A stretch of DNA of 64,000 nt from JBDTSW01 sp963799815. Its GTDB lineage: Bacteria > Actinomycetota > Thermoleophilia > Solirubrobacterales > 70-9. Shown in pieces: positions 16,995 through 26,451 of this stretch (position 1 is its first letter; the number at the start of each line of letters is the position of its first letter). The DNA lies in contig CAWCYG010000001.1 in assembly GCA_963799815.1 (NCBI GenBank), positions 248,001 through 312,000 of the forward strand, given 5' to 3'. The notes under the pieces were generated by a model. That model searched no databases, had not been told where the DNA came from, and worked only from the letters and a program-made list of their open reading frames with translations. The position numbers were made by a program, and so were the translations under genes.

Positions 16995-17831
16995 GTGCGC
17001 CTGGTCACCTACCGCTCCGGTCGCGGTGAGCGCGCCGGAATCCTTGCCGACGGCCAGATCGCCGATGCATGGGACGCGTTGGGCGGGGGCGGTGAGGGCG
17101 TGCGAGACCTGCTCGCAGCCGGTCATCTCTCGGAGCTCACCGCAGCCGAGCCGGGCGGCGGGCTCGCGCTTTCGGAGGTCGAGTTGCTGCCGCCGGTGCC
17201 TGACCCCGAAAAGATCATCTGCCTCGGCCTCAACTATCGCGAGCATGCCGCAGAGGCGGGCGTCGAGCGGCCGAAGAGCGCGGCGATCTTCGGGAAGTAC
17301 CGAAATGCGCTCGCGGCGCCCGGGGCGATGGTGCCGCTGCCCGGCGCATCTCGCAAGGTCGACTTCGAGGCAGAGGTGGCGTTCGTGCTGGGTCGCCGCG
17401 CGAGCGGTGTAGACGAGGCCGACGCCCTCGACCACGTCGCCGGGTACACACTTCTCAACGACCTCTCCGCGCGCGATCTCCAGTTCGCGACGCCGCAATG
17501 GATGGCGGGCAAGGTTTTCGACGGATCAGCGCCCTGCGGTCCCACCCTGGTGACGAAGGACGAGGCCGGAGCGCACGACGCGATCGAGTTCGCCCTCGAT
17601 CTGAACGGGGAGCGAATGCAGCACTCGACGACCGCGGATCTGATCCTCTCCATTCCGGCCCTCGTCTCGCAACTCTCGCGCCTCATGACCTTGGAGCCCG
17701 GCGACATCGTCGCCACGGGAACCCCCTCGGGGGTGGGCTCGACCAGAGATCCGCGGGTCTGGCTCGCCGCCGGCGACGAGCTCGAGATCAGCTCACCGCA
17801 GCTCGGGACTCTTCGGACCCGGATCGGCTGA
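16995..17831 (+). CDS. fumarylacetoacetate hydrolase (FAH)-family protein
   Basis: 278 residues from a GTG. The N-terminal lobe is MRLVTYRSGRGERAGILADG. The catalytic lobe starts PDPEKIICLGLNYREHAAEA, with metal ligands in DFEAEVAFVLG (acidic pair) and YTLLNDLSARDLQ. The GTPSGVGSTRDPR loop and the LEISSPQLGTLRTRIG end are typical. Members hydrolyse or isomerise beta-diketo acids from aromatic degradation, such as acylpyruvates; the substrate here is undetermined. It overlaps the convergent membrane-protein gene by 44 bases. Confidence 0.85.
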   Translation: MRLVTYRSGRGERAGILADGQIADAWDALGGGGEGVRDLLAAGHLSELTAAEPGGGLALSEVELLPPVPDPEKIICLGLNYREHAAEAGVERPKSAAIFGKYRNALAAPGAMVPLPGASRKVDFEAEVAFVLGRRASGVDEADALDHVAGYTLLNDLSARDLQFATPQWMAGKVFDGSAPCGPTLVTKDEAGAHDAIEFALDLNGERMQHSTTADLILSIPALVSQLSRLMTLEPGDIVATGTPSGVGSTRDPRVWLAAGDELEISSPQLGTLRTRIG

Positions 17832-19500
17832 GCGCCGGCCTCACCTCCATGAAGGCCGCGACCAGGTAGAGCGGCAGGAACCAGACAACGTAGAAGTAGA
17901 ACCAGTGCGTGGCGCCGAGCTGCACGGCCACGATGACCGCGGCCGCCAGCGCCGCCACCTGCATCGCGGACTTCTCGCGCGGGAGGAAGGCGACGGCCAC
18001 TGCCAGTGCCACCACGCCGAGGCGCGCCAACGTCTGCAGGAAATCGAGCGACGGGGCCAGCCCCCAGAGGCTGAACGGTGAGCCTCGGTCCGCCTGGTAG
18101 CCGATGGTGCGGTCGTAGATCTCCCCGACGCCGCCGTCCGGCAGAAATGGCGCGAACAGGACCAGGCAGGTGAGGCCGAAGGCAAGCGAGAAGATCGCGA
18201 TCCCGCGGTGCTCTCGCCAGGACTCGCCAGCCGTCGCAAACAGCGGAGCGAGCGCGGCCGTCCCGAACTTGGCCGCAGCGCCCAGGCCCAGTAGCACCCC
18301 GCGCCCTGCTGGTGAGGCGAGCGCCACCAGAGCCCACACCACCGACGCTGCCACGAAGGCATCGTTCGCGTTGGCGTTCATGGCGTAGAGGGTCCAGGGG
18401 CAGGCGATCCAGGCGAAGGCGAGGGCTCCGCCCAGCCACCGCCCGGTGGCCCCCGCGCGCAGTCGCAGGCCCAGGACGACGAGCCCGATCACGACCGCCA
18501 GGTCAAACGCGATCGCGGCGGCGTGCGCTGCCGGGACGCCATCCCAATCACCCTCCCACGGCCAGGCGAGCTCGAACGGCACGTAGGCGGCGTAGTTGGC
18601 CGGCCCGTACACGTCGCCGCGGAGGTCGAGCCCCGGTGAGAACTCGCCGTCGTACAGCTCGGCCCCGTCGGTGATGCGATCCGCTCCGACAACCCCGGCG
18701 ACGCCTACGTCGATCACCTGCGAATCGGCGAGGTTGAGCGCGATGCGGGCTGCCCCGAGGACGACCGCCGCCACGACCAGCCATCGAAGGGCGAGAAAGG
18801 GAACCAGCGGGCCGGGACGCTCGGCCGGCCGCAGGCCCGCCCAGATCATCCGCGCCAACACGTAGCCCAGGACCGGATAGGTGAGGCCGACCGAGGCAGT
18901 GATCTCACCGCGGTTAAAGAAACAGAGCGAGGCGCTCAGCCCGACGATCACGAGCAGATCGACGTGGACGATCCGGAAAGGCCGTCGAGGATCGAAGAAA
19001 GGCGCCACGAACAACAGGCAGAGCGGAATCCATACGTAGGGGGCGTTCACGAGCTGGGCGACGGCGCCCTCGTATCCACGGGCGAGCTCAGAACCGACCT
19101 GGTGGTCGCGCCAGGCTTCCAGGACCTGCCCCGAGCGGTCGTCGATCGCCACTCGCGCGACCTCTTCGCCGTCCGCGAGCAGGCTCACCTGCCAGCGGCA
19201 TGGGCCCTGGGTGAAGATCGCCGTCTCGGCCTCGGGGTGCTCGGCGCGCTCGGCCTTGGCGACCTCGTTCGCGACCGCAATCGCCGCAACGTCCGCCGGC
19301 TCCAGCTCGTATCCCGCGGGCGCTGGGCCGGCAACGCGCTCGAGCGGTGGCACGGGCTCACCCCCGAAGGGAGGCTGCTCGGCAGGCGCATACGAGTCGG
19401 CAGCGCACTCGGAGACCTTGGCCGAGGCCTGCGGTGGGCAGAGGAGGGCGGTCGCGAGCGCACAGATCGCGAGCGCCGGCACGAGGCGGGCGCGCTTCAT
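17788..19500 (-). CDS. multi-pass membrane protein, GT87/mannosyltransferase-like
   Basis: 570 residues starting at ATG 19500 with a signal peptide (RARLVPALAICALATALLCP). An extracytoplasmic domain of about 130 residues (CRWQVSLLADGEEVARVAID, resembling a PepSY-type strand pair) precedes roughly ten membrane helices. Acidic loops such as DSQVIDVGVAGVVGADRITD and YGPANYAAYVPFELAWPWEG face outside. This architecture resembles polyprenol-phosphate-dependent glycosyltransferases (GT87/GT-C), but no diagnostic aspartate pair can be fixed by eye. A longer reading to 19698 would run back into the GGDEF-EAL gene and remove the signal peptide, so it is rejected. Confidence 0.65.
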   Translation of the reverse strand: MKRARLVPALAICALATALLCPPQASAKVSECAADSYAPAEQPPFGGEPVPPLERVAGPAPAGYELEPADVAAIAVANEVAKAERAEHPEAETAIFTQGPCRWQVSLLADGEEVARVAIDDRSGQVLEAWRDHQVGSELARGYEGAVAQLVNAPYVWIPLCLLFVAPFFDPRRPFRIVHVDLLVIVGLSASLCFFNRGEITASVGLTYPVLGYVLARMIWAGLRPAERPGPLVPFLALRWLVVAAVVLGAARIALNLADSQVIDVGVAGVVGADRITDGAELYDGEFSPGLDLRGDVYGPANYAAYVPFELAWPWEGDWDGVPAAHAAAIAFDLAVVIGLVVLGLRLRAGATGRWLGGALAFAWIACPWTLYAMNANANDAFVAASVVWALVALASPAGRGVLLGLGAAAKFGTAALAPLFATAGESWREHRGIAIFSLAFGLTCLVLFAPFLPDGGVGEIYDRTIGYQADRGSPFSLWGLAPSLDFLQTLARLGVVALAVAVAFLPREKSAMQVAALAAAVIVAVQLGATHWFYFYVVWFLPLYLVAAFMEVRPALSRSGSEESRAAVS

Positions 19501-19513
19501 GGGCGCGGCGACT

Positions 19514-21895
19514 CTACGCGGGTGGCTCGACGCGCGGCTGGGTCTCGGGCGTTTGGAGGTCGATCGGGCCGCCCAAAAGGCCGGCATTGAGCAATAGCGC
19601 ATCGGCCTCGGAGGCGCCAAGCGGGGGCGAGAGCGCGTTGCCCTGGCCGAGCTCGCAGCCGAGCTCAACCAGCCGGCGGCGCTGCTCAGGCCGCTCAATG
19701 CCCTCGGCGATCGCCGTCAGGTCGAACGCCTCGGTCAGATCGATGATCGCGCGGAGCAGCGCGGGCTCCATCCCGGAGGCGGTGATCTCGTGCACGAAGC
19801 TGCGATCGATCTTCAGGTGATCCAGCGGGAAACGACGCAGGTAGGTGAGCGAGGAGTAGCCGGTACCGAAGTCGTCGATGGCGATCTCGACGCCCAGCTG
19901 CTTCAAGTCGCCGAGCCGGCGTGCGCAGGCTTCCGTGTCCTCCATTAGGGACGACTCGGTGATCTCGAGGATGAGCCCATCGGCGTCGAGCTGCGCCGCC
20001 GCGAGGGCGTCCTCCACCTCCCCCACCAAGGCCGCCTCGCGCAGCTGGGCAGCCGAGAGGTTGACTCCCACGCGTAGGCCCTCGACGGCCGGATACCGCG
20101 CCCGCCAGAGCGCCGCCTGCTGAGCGGCGGCGTGCAAGACCCACCGGCCCAGTGCCTGGATGTGGCCGCTCTCCTCGGCCAGGGGCACGAAGCGATTCGG
20201 CAACAGCAGGCCGCGAGTCGGGTGGCGCCAGCGCAGCAGCGCCTCGAACCCTCGAAGGACGCCAGTGCGCAGCTCGAAGATCGGCTGGTAGACAAGCACG
20301 AGCTCGCCCCGTTCGATCGCGCGGTTCAGGTCGACCTCGAGCTCGAGGCGTTCGATCACAGCTGTGTGCATCTGCGGCTCGAACGAGGCGTAACGGCCCT
20401 TCCCGAGCGATTTCGCGCGGTACATGGCGAGATCCGCGTCCCGAAGCAGTGTGTCGGGATCGCTCGTCGCCGCGGCGATTCCGATCGAGGCGGAGACGAA
20501 GATCTCCCGGCCGGCCAGCTTGAACGGAGCCTGGAGCGCGTCGAGCATTCGCTGCGCCGCTCGCGTGGCCTCGCCGGGATCGCTGGTTTCCTCCATCAAG
20601 ACGGCGAACTCGTCGCCCCCCAGCCGCGCCATCGTGTCGGTCGGGCGGAGGCATCCGCGCAGGCGTTCGGCCACCGCGATCAAGAGACGGTCGCCGGCCT
20701 GCAGCCCGAGTGAGTCGTTCACCGTCTTGAACCCGTCGAGGTCGCAGAAGAGCACGCTCACGGGCTCTGAGGTGCGCTCGGCACGGGCCAGCGCGACCTC
20801 CAGGCGATCCAGGAAGAGCGCCCGGTTCGGAAGCCCCGTCAAGAGATCGCGAAACGCCTCCCGCAGAGAGTCGGCCACCGAGCGCTCGTGCCCCAGCGCC
20901 AGGCTTGCGTGCTCGGCGAAGGCGAGCAGGACCTGTTGTTCGCGCGCGTCGAACTCGGCGTCGGAGCGGGAGCCGATCGCAAGACTGCCCGCGATCTCCC
21001 CTCGCTCCCAAATCGGTGCGGCTATCGCGGAGACGACGTCGTTCGCGGCGAAGTCGATTGCCAGCTCGGTGGGCTCTAAGCCGCTGACTGCGTCGGCGAC
21101 CACGAGCCCGCGCTCGCGCATCGCCTTGCCGCCGAGGCCCTCACTCGCCCGGGAGCGGTGCAGCTTGGCCAAGAGCCCCTGATCCGAGCCGATCGAGGCG
21201 ACCAGAATGGTGTCAGCATGGTCATCGTGGTCGCGCAAACGCAGCCCGACTAGATCGCGGTCGAGGATCTCGTGCAGGCCCTCGGCGACAGAGCCCAGAA
21301 TCTCGCTCGGTGGCTGGCGATCGACGATGGCCCGCTGAAGCCGCGCCAAGCGCTCGAGCAGCGACTGACGCTGACGCAGCGCTGCGAGAAGCCGCTCGTT
21401 CTCCCCCGCCTGGTCGGGCCGAGCCGATGCCTCAGAGCGTGCGCCCAAGAGGCGCAGCGTTCGCAAGCCGAGCCACAGCGCGCCCGCCATGGCCTTCAGG
21501 AGCTGCCTGTCTTTGGCGTCGAACTCGGCTTCGGCCCGGGCGACGACCAGATGCAGCCAGTCGCCCTGGATCGGCACCGCGGTGGCATGGCAGGTACCCA
21601 CCCCACGGACCTCGAGCTTGATGCTGCCCTCCAGCGCGGCTTTCAGCTGGTCCGCCTCGCTTAGGTTGCCCAGGTCGAAGCCGGCGTCCGCCACGGCGCG
21701 GCCATCGCGAACCACCGCGGCTCCATCCGCATCGAAGTCCTCGGTGACGCGTTCAGCCGCGCGCCGAACGGCGGCCCATTCGTCATCGAGCGAGGAGATC
21801 AGGACGACGAACTCCGCAAGCTTGCGGGTCGAATCTCTTTCCTCTGCGACGTCAGCCTGCGCAGCCGAGCCGTCTTTCTCCTGCGATCCGCTCAT
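19514..21895 (-). CDS. GAF-GGDEF-EAL cyclic di-GMP signalling protein
   Basis: 793 residues. Two GAF-like regions come first; the second includes RASEGLGGKAMRERGLVVAD. The GGDEF domain has an intact active site (ARLGGDEFAVLMEE, about residue 427) and an R-P-T-D inhibitory site five residues before it. The EAL domain has GFEALLRWRHP, NLSAAQLRE, ITESSLMED, IDDFGTGYSS and LKIDRSFV, i.e. the residues needed for Mg-dependent phosphodiesterase activity. It could both make and break c-di-GMP. ATG 21895 is chosen because GGGGGAG sits directly upstream; ATG 21925 has no such site. Confidence 0.92.
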   Translation of the reverse strand: MSGSQEKDGSAAQADVAEERDSTRKLAEFVVLISSLDDEWAAVRRAAERVTEDFDADGAAVVRDGRAVADAGFDLGNLSEADQLKAALEGSIKLEVRGVGTCHATAVPIQGDWLHLVVARAEAEFDAKDRQLLKAMAGALWLGLRTLRLLGARSEASARPDQAGENERLLAALRQRQSLLERLARLQRAIVDRQPPSEILGSVAEGLHEILDRDLVGLRLRDHDDHADTILVASIGSDQGLLAKLHRSRASEGLGGKAMRERGLVVADAVSGLEPTELAIDFAANDVVSAIAAPIWERGEIAGSLAIGSRSDAEFDAREQQVLLAFAEHASLALGHERSVADSLREAFRDLLTGLPNRALFLDRLEVALARAERTSEPVSVLFCDLDGFKTVNDSLGLQAGDRLLIAVAERLRGCLRPTDTMARLGGDEFAVLMEETSDPGEATRAAQRMLDALQAPFKLAGREIFVSASIGIAAATSDPDTLLRDADLAMYRAKSLGKGRYASFEPQMHTAVIERLELEVDLNRAIERGELVLVYQPIFELRTGVLRGFEALLRWRHPTRGLLLPNRFVPLAEESGHIQALGRWVLHAAAQQAALWRARYPAVEGLRVGVNLSAAQLREAALVGEVEDALAAAQLDADGLILEITESSLMEDTEACARRLGDLKQLGVEIAIDDFGTGYSSLTYLRRFPLDHLKIDRSFVHEITASGMEPALLRAIIDLTEAFDLTAIAEGIERPEQRRRLVELGCELGQGNALSPPLGASEADALLLNAGLLGGPIDLQTPETQPRVEPPA

Positions 21896-22036
21896 TGCTC
21901 CCCCACATCGGGTGATGCTGAGCATCTAGGACGGTCCCGGCGGGATTCTAAGCCTGTAACAGGGGCGGGTGTGGCGGTTGCCACAGGCTTGCGACCTGCG
22001 GTTCATCCGCTTCCTGGCGGCAGGCGTAACACGAAC

Positions 22037-22816
22037 ATGGTTCGCTTCGGGGCGGTGGGACTCCATTTCGAGCGTGGGGGCAACGGGGCGCCGCTGCTCT
22101 TGGTTCATGGACTGGGCGGCTCGATGGCCATCTGGCGACCGGTGCGAGAGCGCCTGGAGGCCGAGCGAGAGGTCCTCATCGTGGACATGCCGGGCTTCGG
22201 GGGATCTGACCCCCTGCCGGCCGATAGGCCCGCGACGCCCGCCGCCATCGCCCAGGTCCTGGCGGCGCATTGCAAGGCGCAGGGGATGGCGCGACCGCAC
22301 GTGGTCGGCAACTCCCTCGGCGCGTGGGTCGCCCTTGAGATGGCGAAGGCCGGGCAGGCGCGGTCGGTGTGCTGCCTCTCGCCGGCCGGGTTGTGGCGCA
22401 ACCCCTTGGGGCCCCGTCCGGCCGAGGTGCAGCGCGTGGCGCGACGGCTGAGGCCGTTGTTACTCGCAACGCTCTCGACGGTCCGCGGGCGCCGCGCGAT
22501 CCTTCGCAACTTCGTCGCCCATCCGGACCGCGTTCCGGCCGCAGACGCCCGGGCGCTCGCGCGCGGCTATGCGGACTCGACCGGCTATGCCGCCGCCAAC
22601 GAGGCGATGCGCGCCGGCGCGTTCGAGCACGACGGAGAGCTGAACGTCCCCGTGACCATCGCCTGGGGCGCGGCCGACCGGATCGTCGCGCGCCCGAGTC
22701 CCTCACGGATTCCCCCCGGTAGCCGGTACATGGAGATGCCCGGTTGGGGACACACGCCCACCTGGGATGACCCGGAGGGCGTCGCAAGGATCAGCTTGGA
22801 ATCGTCGTCCGGATAG
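22037..22816 (+). CDS. alpha/beta hydrolase
   Basis: 259 residues from ATG 22037 (MVRFGAVGLHFERGGNGAPL). The oxyanion HG motif is LLVHGLGGS, the nucleophile elbow HVVGNSLGAWVALEMA (Ser), the acid AWGAADRIVARP (Asp) and the histidine PGWGHTPTWDDP. The lid region (RPLLLATLSTVRGRRAILRN) is basic. Substrate unknown; such enzymes include esterases, haloperoxidase-like and C-C hydrolases. An in-frame ATG at 21971 adds a Pro/Arg-rich tail without homologous character and is less likely. Confidence 0.85.
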   Translation: MVRFGAVGLHFERGGNGAPLLLVHGLGGSMAIWRPVRERLEAEREVLIVDMPGFGGSDPLPADRPATPAAIAQVLAAHCKAQGMARPHVVGNSLGAWVALEMAKAGQARSVCCLSPAGLWRNPLGPRPAEVQRVARRLRPLLLATLSTVRGRRAILRNFVAHPDRVPAADARALARGYADSTGYAAANEAMRAGAFEHDGELNVPVTIAWGAADRIVARPSPSRIPPGSRYMEMPGWGHTPTWDDPEGVARISLESSSG

Positions 22817-22834
22817 CTCCCGCTCCACATCCGA

Positions 22835-23344
22835 TCACCCGGAGCCGCCCTGGACCGCGGTGATCGTCCCATCCTGGGCGAGCTCGGCGTTGTAGTTGCC
22901 CAGCGCCTGGCTTTGAAGCTCGGCGAGACGACTTCGATCGGCGCTGGCGCTGAGCGGCACCCAGCTGCGGCCGATGTTGATCTCGGCGGCAGCGATGGGC
23001 TCCGGGTCCAGTTGCGAGCCGGCGAAGATCACCACGCAGCGCCCGCGCTCCAGCGGCTGCGCGCTGATGTTGCTGGCGTCCTCGCTCGCGTAGGCCACCT
23101 GTACGCGGAAGTAGTCGTGGCCGGCTGAGGAGTTGTGTCTGCCCGTGCCGAGGGCGTCCTCACTGCTGTTCCAGCGGGTGAGGCACTCCTCCGGAGCGGA
23201 TGCGAACCCGCGCTCCTCACCGCCGCTGCCGAGCAGCACGACGACGATCAGGATCACGAGGGCGACCAGCGCCCCGGCCGCGACCAGCAGGCGGGCACGG
23301 ATGTCGTCGCTTTGGGTGGGCGGCTCCGGCATGGAGGCTGGCAT
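22835..23344 (-). CDS. hypothetical membrane-anchored protein
   Basis: 169 residues: a short cytoplasmic N-terminus (MPASMPEPPTQSDDIRARLL), one strong membrane helix (VAAGALVALVILIVVVLLGS) and an external domain with two cysteines (EECLTRW, GRCVVIF), probably a disulfide. Family not recognised; the residues SWVPLSASADRSRLAELQSQ and NYNAELAQDGTI resemble no motif I know. It lies immediately upstream of and divergent from tRNA-Val. Confidence 0.6.
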   Translation of the reverse strand: MPASMPEPPTQSDDIRARLLVAAGALVALVILIVVVLLGSGGEERGFASAPEECLTRWNSSEDALGTGRHNSSAGHDYFRVQVAYASEDASNISAQPLERGRCVVIFAGSQLDPEPIAAAEINIGRSWVPLSASADRSRLAELQSQALGNYNAELAQDGTITAVQGGSG

Positions 23345-23377
23345 TCTCGCGCCAGTCGGGCTGGGAGAATGTCGGGT

Positions 23378-23451
23378 GGGCGGTTAGCTCAGTTGGTAGA
23401 GCGCTCGCTTTACACGCGAGAGGTTCGCCGGTTCGAGCCCGGCACCGCCCA
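23378..23451 (+). tRNA. tRNA-Val (anticodon TAC)
   Basis: Cloverleaf with acceptor stem GGGCGGT/ACCGCCC plus discriminator A. The D arm is GCTC/GAGC, the anticodon stem CTCGC/GCGAG with loop TTTACAC (anticodon TAC, reading GTA), a six-base variable region, and T arm GCCGG-TTCGAGC-CCGGC. CCA is not encoded; the sequence continues CTGG. Confidence 0.95.
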
Positions 23452-23478
23452 CTGGACCTGGGCGCGCCGCCCTCCCAT

Positions 23479-24663
23479 CTAGTCCTTGGCCACGCCGAGG
23501 CGCAGCGCGAGCGGCCTCGCCGTGAGACCGTAGACAACGACCGTTGCTGCGATAACCAGGAAAGTGGTGGGCACGAGCAGCTCGGCGTCGGGGATCCCGG
23601 CTGCCTTCAAATTCGCCTCGAACGCGGACACGGTCGCCGCTGCCACGATTCCTCGAGGCATCATCCACGCGATCAACGCTCGCTCGGCGCGGGTCGTTTT
23701 AGTGCGGGCGGTGCAAAGCGCGACGCTCAGCGGCCGCACCACCAGAATCAGGAGTGCCACGAAGGCGAGGCCCTCCACGCCAAGGTCGAGCACGTGTTGA
23801 GGGTCGACCCGCGCCGAGAGGACCACGAAGAGGACACCGAGGAGTAGACCCACGAGGATCTCGCTGAAGGCCGGCGCTCGATCGAGTACGTCGCGCTGGC
23901 GATTGGCCAGGACTACTCCCATGACGATGGCGGTCACCAGCCCGGCGTCCTCTCGAAGCTCACTGGCAACGGCAACGGAGAAGAGGACAATCCCGAGAGT
24001 GGCGGTCGCCTCCAGCGCGGCCTCGAAGCGACGCTGGCTCAGGATGACGGCCAGGAGCAGGGCGCCCACCATGCCCGCCGCGGCCCCCACTGCGATCGTG
24101 GCGGCGAACTCGACAAGGTCGAAGGTGCCATCGCCGCTAACAACCGCGTGGAAAGCGAGCACGGCGAGGATCGCGCCGACGGGGTCGATCAGGATCCCCT
24201 CCCAGCGCAACACGGCATCGGGCTTGGCTGTAGGCCGCACGAAGTCGAGCAGAGGGATGACGACGGTGGGGCCCGACAGAGTGAGCACCGCGCCGAGCAC
24301 GATGGCGATGCGGTGATCCAGCCCGAGCAGCAGCGCCGCCCCAGCCCCGGCGAGCCCCCAGGTGATGGCGACTCCCAGCGTGGTCAGACGGAGGACGACC
24401 TGCCCGACGCCGGCCTCGAGCTGGCGTCGGTGCAACGAGATCGCGCCGTCGAAGAGGATCGCCCCGACCGCCAGGGCCACGATCGGGTCGAGCAGGTCGC
24501 CGAGGAGCTCGTCGGGGTCGATGGCGTCGGTGACGTAGGGGCCGAGAATGACGCCAACGATCAGCAGCGGGACGATCGCGGGCATACCCACTCGGACAGC
24601 CAACATCTGCGCGCCGACGGCGGCGGCGAGGATGATCGCGAGCTCGAGGGTGGGGTCGATCAC
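23479..24663 (-). CDS. cation/proton antiporter (CPA-type Na+/H+ exchanger)
   Basis: 394 residues and about 12 helices. Landmarks are the inverted repeat starts (LAIILAAAVGAQMLAVRVGM, then LLIVGVILGP), AVGAILFDGAISLHRRQLEA, LTLSGPTVVIPLLDFVRP (helix 4 crossing) and EGILIDPVGAILAVLAF (helix 5 with the ion-binding Asp). It exchanges Na+ or K+ for protons across the plasma membrane. No TrkA-C tail is present. It starts with GTG overlapping the catalase-like gene stop (GTGA), so the two are cotranslated. Confidence 0.9.
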   Translation of the reverse strand: MIDPTLELAIILAAAVGAQMLAVRVGMPAIVPLLIVGVILGPYVTDAIDPDELLGDLLDPIVALAVGAILFDGAISLHRRQLEAGVGQVVLRLTTLGVAITWGLAGAGAALLLGLDHRIAIVLGAVLTLSGPTVVIPLLDFVRPTAKPDAVLRWEGILIDPVGAILAVLAFHAVVSGDGTFDLVEFAATIAVGAAAGMVGALLLAVILSQRRFEAALEATATLGIVLFSVAVASELREDAGLVTAIVMGVVLANRQRDVLDRAPAFSEILVGLLLGVLFVVLSARVDPQHVLDLGVEGLAFVALLILVVRPLSVALCTARTKTTRAERALIAWMMPRGIVAAATVSAFEANLKAAGIPDAELLVPTTFLVIAATVVVYGLTARPLALRLGVAKD

Positions 24664-25625
24664 CTGGCGCTCGGGGAGCGATCCCAGCGGGCGTATGCGG
24701 ACACCGAGTAGGCCTTCGGCCTGGCCCTGAGGATGGGGTCATCGGAGGGGCGGATGCCGTCGGGGAGGCGGGTGGGATCGAAGACCTCGATGTGGCCGTT
24801 GCGCTCGGGGTCGTCGACCACACGGGTGATCTCGAGGCGCCCGGCCGGGACGGTCTCACGGTCTTCGGGCCAGAGCTGGGTGGGATCGGTGAGCGAGTCG
24901 TTCTCGCCACGGAGCTGGAGGAGGAGCTCCATCGCCGCCGGACCCGAGGCGAGGCGCTGCTCGAGCTCAGAGCGGAGGTAGTGGCGACCGTGGGCCCTCG
25001 CCTCCTCGTCGGGAATGCGCTCCTCCCCGGCGGCGGGGCGCCAGCGCCAGCGAACCCACGTCTGGGTGCCGTCGGCGGCGATGAGCTGGAAGGCGTGGGG
25101 GCTGTGGTAGGGGACCGTCACGTAGCTGGCGGGCGGCTCGGCGCCCAGCGTTGCCTGGATCGAGCCGGCAGCCTCCGGATGGCGGCCGAGGTACTCGCCC
25201 AGCGCCGCCATGTCGGGCTGGCCGGTCTCGGGGTCGGGCTTTCGGAGTCGCAGCAACTCGAGAAAGTCCTCGACCGTGCGGGCGACGAAGGTTGGCGGGC
25301 CCACGGCGATGATGTCCCACTCCTGGCCGCCGGGTGGACGCAGCTTCACCGCCATGCCACCGCCGTTGCGCTCGCCGTCGTGTGCGTCCGGCTTGCCGCT
25401 GGCGTGCGAAAAGCGCACGAGAGCGGGGACGGGCTCCCCGCCCAGGTGCGGGACGCCGCAGAGCGCGGCGGCCTCGGGCGTGCCGGTGAACGCGCCCTCT
25501 GCCCAGACGCCCTTGGCGTGGATGGCGCGAGCTCCCGGGTGACGACCGTAGATCTCGGCGGCGGCTGCGATCAGCTCCTCGTCGATGGCCTCGCCGCGGG
25601 GAACTCCCTCTCCAGCCTCGACCAT
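24660..25625 (-). CDS. catalase-related (SrpA-like) heme protein
   Basis: 321 residues of the short catalase fold. Elements seen are RAIHAKGVWAEGAFTGT (distal His), PALVRFSHASGKPDAHDGER (the R-F-S strand), NGGGMAVKLRPPGGQEWDII, and VARTVEDFLELL. SPHAFQLIAADGTQTWVRWR matches the family region after the heme pocket. The usual C-terminal NADPH and proximal Tyr region is condensed. Short catalases can have peroxidase or hydroperoxide-cleaving activity, so catalase activity is not assured. First gene of a two-gene operon with the antiporter and divergent from the SDR. Confidence 0.8.
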   Translation of the reverse strand: MVEAGEGVPRGEAIDEELIAAAAEIYGRHPGARAIHAKGVWAEGAFTGTPEAAALCGVPHLGGEPVPALVRFSHASGKPDAHDGERNGGGMAVKLRPPGGQEWDIIAVGPPTFVARTVEDFLELLRLRKPDPETGQPDMAALGEYLGRHPEAAGSIQATLGAEPPASYVTVPYHSPHAFQLIAADGTQTWVRWRWRPAAGEERIPDEEARAHGRHYLRSELEQRLASGPAAMELLLQLRGENDSLTDPTQLWPEDRETVPAGRLEITRVVDDPERNGHIEVFDPTRLPDGIRPSDDPILRARPKAYSVSAYARWDRSPSAR

Positions 25626-25649
25626 GCGGGCAACCTATAGCTTGCGCTC

Positions 25650-26403
25650 GTGGATCTGGGCATCTCAGGACGGGTGGCGCTGGTGATGGCGCGCGAGCAA
25701 GGGCATCGGCCGCGGGATCGCCGGAGCGCTGGCGGCCGAGGGGGTGCGTGTCGCGATCGTGAGTCGTTCCGCCGAGCGGATCGAGGCGGCCGCCGCGGAG
25801 ATCGAGGGCGAGACTGTGGCGCTCGTGGCCGACTCGGTGGATCTGGAGCGGATGGCTTCCTTGCCCGCAGAGGTCGAGGAGCTGCTTGGTCCCGTCGACA
25901 TCCTGGTCGCGAACACGGGCGGGCCTCCTCCCGGTGGAGCACTCGATAACCCTCAGGAGGAATGGGAGCAGGCTTACCGCGAGCTCGTGCTCTCGCCCCG
26001 CGCCCTCGCGGATGCAGTGGTGCCGGGCATGCGCGAGCGCGAGTGGGGCCGGATCGTGAACGTGGCGTCGAGCTCGGTGCGCGAGCCGATTGCTCATCTC
26101 ACCCTCTCCAACGCCCACCGGATGGCGACGGTGGGCTTTCTGAAGACGCTGGCGAGCGAGGTCGCGGGCGATGGCATCACCGTCAACACGGTCGCGACGG
26201 GCCGGTTCGCCACCGACCGCCTGGCGTCGAACTGGGGGTCGTGGGAGGAGATGGAGCGAAGCGCCGCGGAGGGAGTGCCCGCGGGGAGGCTGGGTCAGCC
26301 GGAGGAGTACGGCGACCTGGTGGCGTTCCTGTGCTCCGAGCGGGCATCCTTTCTGACGGGCGCGGTGATCCCGCTCGACGGCGGGATGCTGCGATCGATC
26401 TGA
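25650..26403 (+). CDS. short-chain dehydrogenase/reductase, frameshifted near the N-terminus
   Basis: A 250-residue SDR. From GTG 25650 the frame reads MDLGISGRVALVMA. An extra base in the CGCGCG run at 25689-25694 throws it out of frame. The neighbouring frame then gives ASKGIGRGIAGALAAEGVRV (the TGxxxGIG-type NAD(P) loop) and continues to the end. ILVANTGGPPPG replaces the usual NNAG. The catalytic Ser lies in VNVASSSVREP; the Y-x-x-x-K is replaced by SNAHRMATVGFLK, so the tyrosine is a histidine with K further on. This occurs in a known SDR branch but makes activity uncertain. TATAGC lies eight bases upstream of the GTG, suggesting a leaderless transcript. Confidence 0.82.
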
Positions 26404-26425
26404 CGCGGGCCGGAAAGCCCTCGCC

Positions 26426-26443
26426 TTGACAGCTTCTGTCTAA
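26426..26443 (+). promoter_or_regulatory. inverted repeat, possible metal-regulator operator upstream of ZIP gene
   Basis: TTGACAG-CTT-CTGTCTAA is a near-palindrome ending eight bases before the ZIP transporter ATG. Its right half overlaps TCTAAT, a plausible -10 element. A repressor bound here would block transcription. The regulator is not identifiable from the repeat alone. Confidence 0.4.
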
Positions 26444-26451
26444 TCCTCGGC

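Noticed and set aside
26426..26444. TTGACA and TCTAAT as a sigma-70 promoter pair
   Set aside because: Only seven bases separate them; the element is better read as a palindrome overlapping a -10.
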